From: Paenibacillus tritici | Lineage (GTDB): Bacteria; Bacillota; Bacilli; Paenibacillales; Paenibacillaceae | DNA: 64,000 nucleotides | Direction of reading: 5' to 3' | NCBI RefSeq assembly: GCF_013204885.1 | Contig: NZ_JABMKX010000005.1 | Location: 1-64,000 of the forward strand | Shown here: positions 16,986 to 26,226 of the stretch, in pieces | Layout of the letters: the number at the start of each line of letters is the position of its first letter | How positions within the stretch are numbered: position 1 is the first letter of the stretch | Notes under the pieces: model-generated | Database searches by the model: none | Seen by the model: the letters and a program-made list of their open reading frames with translations, nothing else | Told to the model about the DNA's origin: nothing | Position numbers and translations under genes: made by a program

Positions 16986-18812
16986 ATGTCTTCCGTAAAA
17001 AGATTCCTGATTGGACGGCCGCTCAAGTCAGATCAGCTGGGCGAACAGAAGCTGAACAAAACCAAAGCCCTTGCCATTCTGTCCTCGGATGCCTTGTCTT
17101 CGGTTGCTTACGGGCCGGAACAGATTCTGCTGGTGCTGATTACCATCAGTACAGCGGCCTTCTGGTATTCGATTCCTATCGCTGTAGGGGTGCTCGTGCT
17201 GCTGCTGGCCCTGATTCTGTCCTACCGGCAGATTATCTTTGCCTATCCCCAAGGCGGTGGCGCCTATGTGGTATCGAAGGAGAATCTGGGCAAATATCCG
17301 GGACTGGTGGCCGGCGGTTCATTGCTCGTCGACTATATATTGACCGTAGCGGTAAGTGTATCTGCCGGAACGGATGCCATTACTTCAGCTTTTCCAAGTC
17401 TTCATCCGTATAACGTGCCCATTGCCATTATCTTCGTGCTTCTGATCACGACCCTGAATTTGCGCGGGGTTACAGAATCGGCCTCTTACCTGGCGTATCC
17501 GGTCTATCTGTTCGTCTTGGCGCTGTTCATTATGATCGGGCTTGGCCTGTTCAATATTGTGAGCGGGAATGTGCCGGCTGAGCTTCATACTTCTCTTGGT
17601 ACGCCTGTGGCCGGGGTCAGCTTGTTCCTGCTGCTCCGGGCATTCTCCTCAGGGAGCTCGGCGCTGACAGGGGTGGAGGCAATCTCGAACGCTATTCCCA
17701 ACTTCAAGGCTCCGGCACCGAACAATGCAGCGAAGACACTGGCGGCGATGGGTATCCTGCTGGCGCTGTTATTCTCAGGTATTGTGTTCCTGGCTTATTA
17801 TTACGGCATTGCCCCGCGGGAAGAAGTTACGGTGGTCTCCGATATTGCCGAGCAGGTCTTCGGCCGGAACTTCATGTATTACTTCGTTCAGGGGACTACC
17901 GCCCTAATTCTGGTTCTGGCAGCGAATACCGGATATTCTGCATTTCCGCTGCTCGCTGTGAATCTGGCCAAGGATAAATTCATTCCCCGGATGTTCACCG
18001 TGCGCGGCGACCGGCTGGGTTACTCTAACGGGATTCTCAGCCTTGGCATTCTGTCGATTATTCTGATCATTGCCTTCGAAGGCCGGACCGAGCATCTCAT
18101 CCCGCTGTATGCGGTAGGGGTATTCATTCCATTCACGCTCTCGCAGACCGGTATGATGGTCAAGTGGATCCGGCAGAGGCCGGAAGGCTGGCTGCCCAAG
18201 CTGATAATCAACACGACGGGGGCGCTCATCAGCTTCATCGTCACCATTATGTTCTTCCTGACCAAATTCGCACAAATCTGGCCGGTGCTGGTCTTCCTGC
18301 CGCTGATTATCCTGTTCTTCTACCGCATCCATAAGCATTATGAATCGGTTGCCGACCAGCTGCGGATCACGACCTGCGGCGAGCCGCCGCTTGCGATTGA
18401 AGGGAATATCATTATTCTGCCGGTAGCGGGAATTACGCATGTGGTGGAGAATTCGCTGCGGTATGCCCAGTCTCTGGGGGCCCAGCAGATAATCGCGGTA
18501 CACATCCCGTTCGAGCGGGAGGATGACGCTATTTTTGAAGAGAAATGGAAAAAATTCCATCCCGAGGTGCGGCTGGTCACGCTATATTCGCCATACCGCA
18601 GCATTATCCATCCCCTGACCAAGTTCATTGATACGGTTCAGCGCAAGGCCAGTGAATCGAATTATCAGGTGACCGTCATTGTGCCGCAATTCATTCCGAA
18701 GAAGGGCTGGCATAATATCCTGCATAACCAGTCCAGTCTGCTGATCCGTGCGCATCTGCTGTACCGCAGAAATGTCATTATCACTACCGTTCCTTATCAT
18801 TTGAAAAAATAA
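16986..18812 (+). CDS. kimA: KimA-type high-affinity potassium transporter
   Basis: A 608-residue APC-superfamily permease closely resembling Bacillus subtilis KimA (YdaO) along its length. Shared blocks include SSVKRFLIGRPLKS, KALAILSSDALSSVAYGPEQ, YPQGGGAYVVSKENLG, GSLLVDYILTVAVS, SAGTDAITSAFPSLHPY, FTVRGDRLGYSNG and HNQSSLLIRAHLLYR. Twelve membrane helices come first, then a cytoplasmic domain from about residue 460. KimA imports potassium with protons. In Bacillus the gene is governed by a c-di-AMP (ydaO) riboswitch; I see none in the 190 bp upstream. ATG 16986 is the best start (GGGTGA 5 bp before); GTG 16977 and ATG 16983 are alternatives. Confidence 0.92.
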   Translation: MSSVKRFLIGRPLKSDQLGEQKLNKTKALAILSSDALSSVAYGPEQILLVLITISTAAFWYSIPIAVGVLVLLLALILSYRQIIFAYPQGGGAYVVSKENLGKYPGLVAGGSLLVDYILTVAVSVSAGTDAITSAFPSLHPYNVPIAIIFVLLITTLNLRGVTESASYLAYPVYLFVLALFIMIGLGLFNIVSGNVPAELHTSLGTPVAGVSLFLLLRAFSSGSSALTGVEAISNAIPNFKAPAPNNAAKTLAAMGILLALLFSGIVFLAYYYGIAPREEVTVVSDIAEQVFGRNFMYYFVQGTTALILVLAANTGYSAFPLLAVNLAKDKFIPRMFTVRGDRLGYSNGILSLGILSIILIIAFEGRTEHLIPLYAVGVFIPFTLSQTGMMVKWIRQRPEGWLPKLIINTTGALISFIVTIMFFLTKFAQIWPVLVFLPLIILFFYRIHKHYESVADQLRITTCGEPPLAIEGNIIILPVAGITHVVENSLRYAQSLGAQQIIAVHIPFEREDDAIFEEKWKKFHPEVRLVTLYSPYRSIIHPLTKFIDTVQRKASESNYQVTVIVPQFIPKKGWHNILHNQSSLLIRAHLLYRRNVIITTVPYHLKK

Positions 18813-18822
18813 CAAAATGTTG

Positions 18823-18871
18823 CGCAGAAGCCCTCTGCTCTCCGGTCATCCGGTGACGGGGGGCTTCTGCG
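18823..18871 (+). terminator. Hairpin after kimA
   Basis: CGCAGAAGCCC pairs perfectly with GGGCTTCTGCG, with a second small stem (CCGG) in the loop. There is no T-run, so termination strength is uncertain. Confidence 0.5.
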
Positions 18872-18959
18872 GTAATATTCAATGAAAGCTGAAATTGTGG
18901 TAAGCTGAATTCGAGATAGTACCAATTGGACAAGCAGGCAGCGGATGGAGGGAATAGGG

Positions 18960-19724
18960 TTGAAGGAACGGATTATGAACGGATTCACAGGTAAGATTGT
19001 ACTAACTATGATCATGCTTATGCTGCTGCTCACGGGCTGCGCGCAAGGAACGGCCCATATGACCGTGAAGAAGGATGGCTCACTGGATCTGGCCTTCAGT
19101 CTGCTGCTGGATGCCCGGGCAGAGAAGCTGGTCAGCGGCAAAGTGGAGGAGCTTCTGACCACCCGGCTCGCCGCCGCAGGCATTGAGCTTAATAAGACGG
19201 CAAGCGGCAAATCCACGGAATATCAGTTTCACAAAACGTATGCCTCGATGGAGGAGCTGAAGAACAGCAGCAGCGGCTTTGATATTGTGGACGCTGAGGT
19301 CGGACAGAGTGACCGGTGGCTGTATACCAAGTATGATGTGGTGGCCCAGCCTAAGCTGAACGCCTATTCAGATGAAATTATTGACGGCCTTGGCAGCATA
19401 AGTGTGCCGAAGTCCCTGGTCCGGCTGCTGATGGGCAGCTTCTCCGTTGATTTCAAATTAACAATCCCCTATAACCTGTACGGGCCTAATAATGCGGCGG
19501 AGCAGGACGGCAATACCTTAACCTGGCCTGTTTCACTTGCTGATTCCGAGCCGCTGCGGCTTGTAGTATATGTGCCGGATATCAAGAATATTGCCATTAC
19601 TGTGGGCGGTATAGTGCTGATTGTGGCCGTATTGCTTACCTTATATATCAGAAAAAGAAAGCTGCGCAAGCCCAAGGCTCCGCCTGAGGCAACCGCGCTT
19701 AATCATCCTCCTGGACAGCTCTAG
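18960..19724 (+). CDS. DUF3153-like lipoprotein with C-terminal membrane helix
   Basis: About 254 residues. TTG 18960 is chosen because GGAGGG lies 7 bp before it; ATG 18975 also fits a shorter signal. The signal peptide ends in LLLTGC, a lipobox, and a membrane helix near the C-terminus (IAITVGGIVLIVAVLLTLYI) is followed by a basic tail, so the protein is held at both ends outside the cell. The middle is a beta-rich domain (AHMTVKKDGSLDLAF and later segments) like LppM/DUF3153 proteins. Role unknown. Its 3' end overlaps the convergent AraC-type gene by 26 bp. Confidence 0.78.
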   Translation: MKERIMNGFTGKIVLTMIMLMLLLTGCAQGTAHMTVKKDGSLDLAFSLLLDARAEKLVSGKVEELLTTRLAAAGIELNKTASGKSTEYQFHKTYASMEELKNSSSGFDIVDAEVGQSDRWLYTKYDVVAQPKLNAYSDEIIDGLGSISVPKSLVRLLMGSFSVDFKLTIPYNLYGPNNAAEQDGNTLTWPVSLADSEPLRLVVYVPDIKNIAITVGGIVLIVAVLLTLYIRKRKLRKPKAPPEATALNHPPGQL

Positions 19725-22038
19725 GCTTCGAGTGGAAGCTGTCCCGGTACTGGCCGGGGGTCATTCCCTCCTGCTTGCGGAAGGAACGGATGAAATTCTG
19801 CGAATTATTGTATCTTAAGCGGGAGGCGATATCCTTCACCGGCATGTCGGTCTCCTCCAGCCATTTCTTGGCCATTTTGAACCGGTACATGGTGAGGTAG
19901 TCACTGAAGTAATACTGGGTCTCCTTGCGGAACACACTGCTGATATAGTTGGCGTTATAATGCAGCCGGGAAGCGCATTCCTCCAGCGTTAGATCCTGAT
20001 CATACTCATGCTGGACGATGTCGATCAGCTTCTCGGAGATATTATGGTACTGGGCATTCTGCCTGCTGTGAAAAATCGCGATAACCGGCTGGATCACGAT
20101 CGTCCAGAACCAGTCTTCAATCTCTGCGACAATATGCAGATCCGTCAGCTCCTCGAACAATGATCCGCTTGCATGATAGATCTGATTCAGAGTGATCCCA
20201 GATTCCTGCATCATAATAAGTGTGTTGTTCAGCAGCCGGGTGAGCGGAATTTGATATTCCTGCGGAGAGAGTCCCAGCGCGAACACACATTTGAACAGCT
20301 TATGCAGCAGCTCCTTCGCCTTATCACTGTCCGCCAGCTTGATGGCATCCATCAGGTCATTTTCGGTATGGGTCGGGTAGTTCAGATTGAGATAGTGTTT
20401 GCCGGAGTTGATATTCTCGTACTGGATGATGATGCCTTTGCCCAGGGTAATCCGGTGCTTCAGCGCTTCCAGGCTTTCCCTGTAGGCAATGGACATTTTG
20501 TCAAAAGAATGGAACGGTAGGCTAAGCCCGATGCTGACCTGCAGCTTCAAGACATGATTAATCTCCTGCTGGAGCTTCTCCGTCAAGGCATAGAGCATCC
20601 GGTGAAAAGCTTCCGTGTCCTCATCGTGGCTGCCGATTAAGACAGCCAGGGCATGACCCATCATCACGGGGGTTAGCCTGTGATCCGCAGAGACCAGTTC
20701 CTGCGTCATATTATGCGCCGCGAATAACAGCAGATTGAGATCCTTTTTCTCATAGCTGCTCTCTTCCGAGAAGTCGATGCTCAGCGTAATGACAGCCATC
20801 GTCTTCCATTCCTCGACTTGCTTGCGGTACCCGTATTGCTCCAGCTCCTCCATCAGCTCCCGTCTCCGAAGATTGCCCCCGAAGGCCTGAATCAGGAAGA
20901 AGGTCCGCACCTGCCCGATATGCTGGCTGACCTCCTTCTCCAGTTGTGACTTGGATTGGAATAAGGAATGCACCTGCTCACCGATGAGCTGGAATTCATC
21001 GGTACGTCCCGCCCGCAGACCTGGCCGGCGCAGTCCGATCTGAGTGAGCAGCCGCTCGATTGGCGAGTACATGCGCCGGGAGCCCAGCCAGGCCAGCAGC
21101 ACAGACAGCAGCAGCATGAACGTGCAGACGAATACCGTATAGGTGCCGATTTTGCCGGATTCGCGGGTCAGACTCTCAATTGAAGTCACCGACAGATAGA
21201 TCCAGCCGTTAAGCTGGGAACGCATATAGGTTATGGAATATTCCGCTTCATTCATCTGGGTCTTGAATTGTCCGGACGGCTCGGCTGCAGTGGCAATCCG
21301 CTGGAAGCCCGTGAATCCGCCAGCCTCGGCAGGCTCTCCAATCAAGTTGCGGTCAGAATGCAGCAGAATCCGCCCGCTTTTATCCAGTACCATAATACTG
21401 TCCAGCGGCTGCATATCAGGGTTGATGAAGTCCTGGAGACTGCAGGCCGGAATATTCGCCAGAGCCAGTCCATATTTCTGCAGCTTGGTGGTCGGCAGCT
21501 TCTTGATCAGGCTGATGCTGTAGTTGCAGCCGGTCACATTAATGCTCTCTTCGCTATAGAACAGGGAGGAGGGGTTCAGCACCCAGGAGGAGCTGCCTTC
21601 CACATTCATGAGGTTCGTGAGCTGCTCGTAATTCTGATATTCATTCAGCCGGTAGAGCCCGGAATTCTTAATCATCCAGTTCTGCCGCTGATTGAGCAGA
21701 ATGACATCCTCCAGCCGGGTATCGAACGACTGCATATTTCGGATCTCATTGCGGATATCATTATATAAAATGAAATCGGTTTCATTTAGCGGGTTGTTAA
21801 GCGCCTTTTTCAGCACCGATGAGTTCACGACCTGGTTCAATGTCTGGTTGACAGTATTCAGCTTATGCTCTACATTTGAGGTAATTTGTAAAATAAGCTC
21901 CTTTTTGCTTTCGTTAACATTTTTTTGAATTTCGCTGGAGGATGTGAAATAAGAGAAGGAGCCAATGAACAGCACCGGAAGGATGCTGATAGCAAACGCG
22001 AACATGGTTAATTTACTGAGAAAGCTAAGATGTTTCAA
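19699..22038 (-). CDS. Membrane-bound AraC-family regulator (YtdP-like)
   Basis: A 779-residue transmembrane transcription factor. Membrane helix 1 is about residues 10-32, an extracellular Cache-like sensor domain about 33-295, helix 2 about 298-318, then a cytoplasmic linker and a C-terminal AraC double helix-turn-helix (about 675-775, with DLTLEECASRLHYNANYISS, FRKETQ, and VKDIASRLRYNNSQNFIRSF). Size and layout match Bacillus YtdP, a regulator next to rhamnogalacturonan genes. It is divergent from a solute-binding lipoprotein gene (22224), which it probably controls, and may also govern the pectin operon from 28790. Ligand and targets are inferred. Confidence 0.87.
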   Translation of the reverse strand: MKHLSFLSKLTMFAFAISILPVLFIGSFSYFTSSSEIQKNVNESKKELILQITSNVEHKLNTVNQTLNQVVNSSVLKKALNNPLNETDFILYNDIRNEIRNMQSFDTRLEDVILLNQRQNWMIKNSGLYRLNEYQNYEQLTNLMNVEGSSSWVLNPSSLFYSEESINVTGCNYSISLIKKLPTTKLQKYGLALANIPACSLQDFINPDMQPLDSIMVLDKSGRILLHSDRNLIGEPAEAGGFTGFQRIATAAEPSGQFKTQMNEAEYSITYMRSQLNGWIYLSVTSIESLTRESGKIGTYTVFVCTFMLLLSVLLAWLGSRRMYSPIERLLTQIGLRRPGLRAGRTDEFQLIGEQVHSLFQSKSQLEKEVSQHIGQVRTFFLIQAFGGNLRRRELMEELEQYGYRKQVEEWKTMAVITLSIDFSEESSYEKKDLNLLLFAAHNMTQELVSADHRLTPVMMGHALAVLIGSHDEDTEAFHRMLYALTEKLQQEINHVLKLQVSIGLSLPFHSFDKMSIAYRESLEALKHRITLGKGIIIQYENINSGKHYLNLNYPTHTENDLMDAIKLADSDKAKELLHKLFKCVFALGLSPQEYQIPLTRLLNNTLIMMQESGITLNQIYHASGSLFEELTDLHIVAEIEDWFWTIVIQPVIAIFHSRQNAQYHNISEKLIDIVQHEYDQDLTLEECASRLHYNANYISSVFRKETQYYFSDYLTMYRFKMAKKWLEETDMPVKDIASRLRYNNSQNFIRSFRKQEGMTPGQYRDSFHSKPRAVQEDD

Positions 22039-22223
22039 CAGCGTTCAGCACCTTTGCATGAAATATGGAAATCACTGTCTTAAGTGTATGCATCACGAAG
22101 GATAATAACAATAATCATCTGGTGCCGCAATAATCATTTTCTCTACTCATTCATACATACGCTGAATTATTCAATACATTAGGGCTGAAATGATATGAAT
22201 ATTTCGATTCAGGAGGTTATGGA

Positions 22224-23753
22224 ATGTTCAAAGGATTGGCGCGCAGGAAGGGGACTCTTGCAGGGTACTTCATATTATTTTTATCGTTCATTATGTTAAG
22301 CGCTTGCAGCGGGGATGAGTCTGAGCGTTCCGATCCAGCGGGTGCCCCTGCGCCGATCTCGATTCTGGCACCGCTGCATTTTCCGCAGACGCCTTCGGGG
22401 GAGCTGATCGCCGAGATTGAGAGATTAACCGGGACCCAGCTGGATATGACCTGGGTGCCGGAGGGGGTCTACACCGACAAAATGAATACAGCGCTGACCA
22501 CCGGATCTCTGGGTAAAGTGACGTTCGTGAAATTCACCGATTATAATCCGGTTAAGAATATGATCCGTTCCGGCGCTTTTTGGGAGATTGGCCCCTACCT
22601 GGAGGAATTCCCGAATCTCAGCCGGCTGAATGCGGCGATTCTCAGGCAGACCACGGTGGACGGGGGGATCTATGGACTCTATACAGAAAGGCCTGCCTCC
22701 CGGCAGGGCATTATTATCCGCAAGGACTGGCTGGAGAAGCTGCACCTCAGTCCGCCCGGTACGCTGGAGGAGCTGTACGAGGTGATGAAGCAGTTCACCT
22801 ATAGTGATCCGGACGGCAACGGCAAGGCAGACACCCTCGGACTGGTGGACCGCAACGATCTGGTGTACGGTGTATTCAAGACGTTAAGTTCCTATTTCGG
22901 CACGCCGAATAACTGGAAGATCGAGAACGGCCGGTTCATCCCGGAATTTGCGACCCCTGAGTATATGGACACGATGAATTTCATGCGCAAGCTGTATAAG
23001 GAGCAGATCATCAACCAGGATTTCGCCCTGACCAGCAAAGAGGTGCAGCGGGATAAGTTCATCCACGGGAGAGCGGGGATTTTTATCGGGAGCATGACAG
23101 ATGTGCAGCGGCTCTCCATTGAGGCCAAGGCAATCAACCCCAGGGCGGAGCTGACGCTAATTAACCGGGTTAAGGGGCCGCAAGGATACAGGGTATGGTC
23201 CATTCCCAAGTACAACGGCTTGTATCTCTTTTCCCGCAAAGCCATTGCCACCGAGCAGGAGCTGAAGCAGGTCCTCGGATTCTTCGACCGCACGATGGAT
23301 GAGGATGTAGCCAACCTGATGGCCTACGGCTTCGAGGGCCGCCACTATAAGCTGGACGGGGAAGGCAAAGTGATTCTTCCGGAAGAAACGTCCCAGCTTC
23401 GGGTGTATGAGGTCAATCCGCTCAATTCCCTGATGATCGCCGATGTGGGCAACCCGCATATCAAAGAAGTCGCCCGGAAAGAGCAGCTTACAGCCCTTGC
23501 CGACCAGCTCAGCCGGGATAACGAGCAGTTCCTGGTCGATGACCCGGCCGTACGTCTAACCTCCCCCACCTATGATGAGAAGAACGCCGAGCTGTCCGCC
23601 ATTATCGTGGATGCGACCTACAATTATATTCTGGGCAATATCGACGCCGCCGGCTTCGCCGGGGAGGTCGAGAAATGGCGGATCAGCGGGGGCAGCCTGA
23701 TTATTCAGGAGTACTCGGAGGCGGAGGCTAAGGCGAGGAGTCTGGAGGAGTGA
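22224..23753 (+). CDS. Extracellular solute-binding lipoprotein (LplA/YtcQ type), orphan
   Basis: 509 residues. The signal peptide ends at a lipobox with Cys28 (IMLSAC). The mature protein is a type of sugar-binding protein seen with LplB/LplC permeases; shared blocks with the protein at 28790 include FWEIGP, EEFPNL, GIIIRKDWLEKL, DPDGNGKADTLGLVDRNDLVYG and FGTPNNW. AGGAGG lies before the ATG. No permease gene follows: a terminator comes next, then a repeat array and a quorum-sensing cassette. It may share the permeases at 30464-32329, or be a sensor subunit for the divergent YtdP-like regulator. Confidence 0.9.
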   Translation: MFKGLARRKGTLAGYFILFLSFIMLSACSGDESERSDPAGAPAPISILAPLHFPQTPSGELIAEIERLTGTQLDMTWVPEGVYTDKMNTALTTGSLGKVTFVKFTDYNPVKNMIRSGAFWEIGPYLEEFPNLSRLNAAILRQTTVDGGIYGLYTERPASRQGIIIRKDWLEKLHLSPPGTLEELYEVMKQFTYSDPDGNGKADTLGLVDRNDLVYGVFKTLSSYFGTPNNWKIENGRFIPEFATPEYMDTMNFMRKLYKEQIINQDFALTSKEVQRDKFIHGRAGIFIGSMTDVQRLSIEAKAINPRAELTLINRVKGPQGYRVWSIPKYNGLYLFSRKAIATEQELKQVLGFFDRTMDEDVANLMAYGFEGRHYKLDGEGKVILPEETSQLRVYEVNPLNSLMIADVGNPHIKEVARKEQLTALADQLSRDNEQFLVDDPAVRLTSPTYDEKNAELSAIIVDATYNYILGNIDAAGFAGEVEKWRISGGSLIIQEYSEAEAKARSLEE

Positions 23754-23895
23754 GGGACAGATGTATAGAGCCGGGGTTACAACTAGCTCAGAGATAAGCC
23801 GCTATGTCGCGTATAACTTCTAAATTGTGGTAAGATAAGGGTTATTTATAACTTGCTGGATTATGAGGATAAAATATGGAACCCGTTATTATCTG

Positions 23896-23926
23896 AAAGG
23901 CCCTGCCGCGAAGCGGTGGGGCTTTT
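23896..23926 (+). terminator. Terminator after the orphan binding-protein gene
   Basis: AAGGCCC-x-x-CCGC pairs with GCGG-x-GGGGCTT around GAA, followed by T5. It lies about 140 bp past the stop codon. Similar CCGC/GCGG hairpins recur at 28383-28418. Confidence 0.75.
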
Positions 23927-23970
23927 TGCATTGATGTCCTGCTTTGGGCGAGGAGGGCAGGGCAAACAGG

Positions 23971-24153
23971 AGTTGGAAAAAAGGCACTTAATTCTTCTGT
24001 AACGTAGTGTTGGGGGTAAGCAGTTGGAAAAAGTACATCTAATTCACCGAACCTTTTGGATTTAGCAGAAATCGGAGCGATTAAGTGTTGTTTATCCAAT
24101 TATTCTCTGTAAATGTGCTAATGTTGTAAAATTAGATGTACAAATTCCATTTA
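23971..24153. repeat. Four-unit intergenic repeat array A
   Basis: Motifs of about 22 nt (type AGTTGGAAAAAG followed by a CACTTAAT or CATCTAAT ending) start at 23971 and 24022 in forward orientation, and occupy 24079-24101 and about 24129-24152 inverted. Spacing is 51, 57 and 50 bp. The remaining bases of the 760-bp gap between 23754 and 24512 hold a terminator, this array and the receptor promoter; open frames there look accidental. Confidence 0.7.
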
Positions 24154-24419
24154 GATCATCCGCCGCGCTCAGCAATGCACGTAAGCTACCTTGACTCTAT
24201 GCATCACCATCACCCAATGGATTCAGTCCTGCCTTCTCCGGCAGACCCACGCCCGCCCGATTCACTTATTGCAGAACAGCGAGCCGCGTCTACCCGTGGA
24301 AATTCGAAGCGTCCAGCTCCTATTTCCGCACCTGAATAAGTTAAAAGATGCCTTGGATGGCGAAAGTGGCAACTGTAATGCCAAATTTTAAAAGTTTAGG
24401 AAAAATACATAAATAAAGC

Positions 24420-24448
24420 TTGATAATTGAATCGACCACTGGTATATT
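24420..24448 (+). promoter_or_regulatory. Sigma-A-type promoter of the quorum-sensing receptor gene
   Basis: TTGATA (24420-24425) and TATATT (24443-24448) with an ideal 17-bp spacer, 65 bp before the TTG start of the receptor gene. Confidence 0.6.
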
Positions 24449-24512
24449 TTGTATAACAAAAGGGATAAAATTCTATTTACTGCCAAATTTGAATGAGAGA
24501 GGTGGTTAGGAC

Positions 24513-25913
24513 TTGGAGGCAACAACAACCACGATATTAGGAGAACTGGAGGAGTATTTGAGGCAAAAGGCTCTGACGATCACTCAATTCGCCAAGCGTT
24601 CCCAGCTTCATTCCGGCACACTTAGCAATATACTTCATGGGTACCGGCCGATTGCGATGCAGCAGCTTGACCGGATCACGCAGGCTATGGGGCAGGAGGA
24701 GGGATTCTTCTACGACCTGTATATTGATAATTACATTATCGGCGGTTCTTCTGACTGGCGCAGAATTGGTCCGCTGCTGCTCCGCTGTGCAGATCTGAAT
24801 AAGCTGGATAGCATGCAGCGGATTGCCCGCCATATTCTGGACAATTTGATGTATGCGCCCTTGCTGTTTGATATTGCCGAAGAGATGTTGACTGCCGGTA
24901 AAATGAAGGCCGCCGCCATGATCTATGAGATTGTCGCCGAAGCCGAACGCTACCAGCATTCGGAACGGCTGGCGTTATGCCAGTTCAGGCTGTTCACCAT
25001 ATCGCTCAGTGATGATCAGGACAGAAATTTGTGGGCGGCTAACCGGTTCGAGCCTTTTGTCGAGCGACTGGATGAAGTGGACCAACTGGACGCACTCAAA
25101 GAGCTTGCCAATACATACCGTTCGCTACAGCGCTGGGACAAGGTCGATGAATTTGCTTCTACAATGGGTCACAAGGCCAGAATCCAATACGACCTGAAAT
25201 ACCATTCTGACCTGAAATCGGCCGAATCCGGCAAACTTCCTATAAGGCCTTTGTTCTTTTATATTGCATACAGTGACTTGCTGCGGGGGAACGTTTGTGA
25301 TGAGCTGGGGGATTATGAGGGGGCATTGGGATACAAAGATGCGTATGCTGATTTAAGCTGGGTAAGAGAGCAGGGCGATGCTGTAGAACACTGGAAGAAC
25401 TTGTTTCATGAATGGTCAAAAGCAAATATTTATATTACAAAGTTACTGAGTGGGGATACCACAGTATTGGAATCTTATGTCGCCTATATTGATAAACATA
25501 GAAATGAACTAGTTATTGGTTTGTTATATATTTTGAGAGCAGCTAATAAAAATCAACTTAATATTGATAGGACGCTAGAGTTTTATCAGCAAGAAGTAGA
25601 AGAAATATTAATTGAGCTTATTAAAAGTAGGTATTCGCGAAACCTTGCTATGGATCGTCAAGCTAATTTAATCTATGAACTCGCTTATTATTATTTATAT
25701 AAAGAGGAGTACACTAAAGGTTTTGATTTATTGTTAAAAACTATAATAAATTTCCAACACTTAAATAATGAAAGGAATGTACTTGAATGTGTGACTCTAT
25801 TTGAAAGGTTTAGAAATGTTGCGAATCAAGAAATTCAGGATCAGTATCAAACTCAACTATTAGGAGGGGTATGTTATGAAGAAAAAAGTAGTTGTACTTC
25901 TAACGGTTTTTAG
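24513..25913 (+). CDS. RRNPP-type peptide receptor/transcription factor (AloR-like)
   Basis: 466 residues. The start is TTG 24513, 8 bp after GAGGTGG. Residues about 10-65 form an XRE-type helix-turn-helix (LTITQFAKRSQLHSGTLSNI). The rest is all-helical and arranged like tandem TPR units (for instance KMKAAAMIYEIVAEAERYQHS and GNVCDELGDYEGALGYKDAY), as in PlcR, NprR, AimR and the AloR receptors known from Paenibacillaceae. These bind a re-imported peptide and change DNA binding. Two propeptide genes follow directly, the first overlapping this gene. Base composition drops sharply from about 25400 on (roughly 53% GC at 25081-25140 but 25% at 25501-25560, counted by hand), so the peptide-facing half may have been exchanged. 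Targets are unknown. Confidence 0.85.
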   Translation: MEATTTTILGELEEYLRQKALTITQFAKRSQLHSGTLSNILHGYRPIAMQQLDRITQAMGQEEGFFYDLYIDNYIIGGSSDWRRIGPLLLRCADLNKLDSMQRIARHILDNLMYAPLLFDIAEEMLTAGKMKAAAMIYEIVAEAERYQHSERLALCQFRLFTISLSDDQDRNLWAANRFEPFVERLDEVDQLDALKELANTYRSLQRWDKVDEFASTMGHKARIQYDLKYHSDLKSAESGKLPIRPLFFYIAYSDLLRGNVCDELGDYEGALGYKDAYADLSWVREQGDAVEHWKNLFHEWSKANIYITKLLSGDTTVLESYVAYIDKHRNELVIGLLYILRAANKNQLNIDRTLEFYQQEVEEILIELIKSRYSRNLAMDRQANLIYELAYYYLYKEEYTKGFDLLLKTIINFQHLNNERNVLECVTLFERFRNVANQEIQDQYQTQLLGGVCYEEKSSCTSNGF

Positions 25914-25995
25914 CATCATCTTGTCACCGATTATTGTAGTGGTGGAAGCACCGAACTCCCCTATTTTATCCTTATTTAATCACGGAGACGGCTAA
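25876..25995 (+). CDS. Quorum-sensing propeptide 1 (AloP/Phr-like)
   Basis: A 39-residue secreted propeptide. AGGAGGGG lies 6 bp before ATG 25876. The N-terminus MKKKVVVLLTVFSII is a typical export signal; a probable cleavage follows VVVEA, leaving PNSPILSLFNHGDG. The C-terminal end SLFNHGDG is the likely mature signal, which would be trimmed outside and re-imported by an oligopeptide permease to bind the receptor. The gene overlaps the last 38 bases of the receptor gene in another frame, a layout common in receptor-peptide pairs. It is paired with a second, paralogous propeptide 64 bp downstream. The mature form is inferred. Confidence 0.8.
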   Translation: MKKKVVVLLTVFSIILSPIIVVVEAPNSPILSLFNHGDG

Positions 25996-26059
25996 GCTAT
26001 ATTGCAACCTGTCAGCCAAAAATATCTGCTACTAACAACTTTTTCAGGAGGGGGAAATC

Positions 26060-26179
26060 ATGAAGAAAATTGTAGTTGTACTTCTAACTGTTCTTAGTAT
26101 CATTCTAGTGCCCGTTATTGCCGGGCCAACCGTACCAAATCCGCCAGGGATATCCATATACACTCACGGGGAAGGCTGA
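26060..26179 (+). CDS. Quorum-sensing propeptide 2 (paralogue)
   Basis: A 39-residue propeptide closely related to propeptide 1. AGGAGGGGG lies 5 bp before ATG 26060. The signal part (MKKIVVVLLTVLSIILVP) is nearly identical at the DNA level to copy 1, while the export-processed part differs: GPTVPNPPGISIYTHGEG. The two C-termini share the pattern S-[LI]-[FY]-[NT]-H-G-[DE]-G, pointing to the mature peptide at the end. Strong conservation of the leader with drift in the signal is what is expected after a tandem duplication followed by specificity change. It may signal to the same receptor, or act as a decoy or as a signal for another receptor. Confidence 0.8.
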   Translation: MKKIVVVLLTVLSIILVPVIAGPTVPNPPGISIYTHGEG

Positions 26180-26226
26180 GTTATTCCTTGACAATCTTTG
26201 ATGGACATAATCCGATGATCCAAATA

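Noticed and set aside
24136..24391. Small frames just before the quorum-sensing receptor gene
   Set aside because: No ribosome sites; they overlap the repeat array and show no export signal, so they are not further propeptides.
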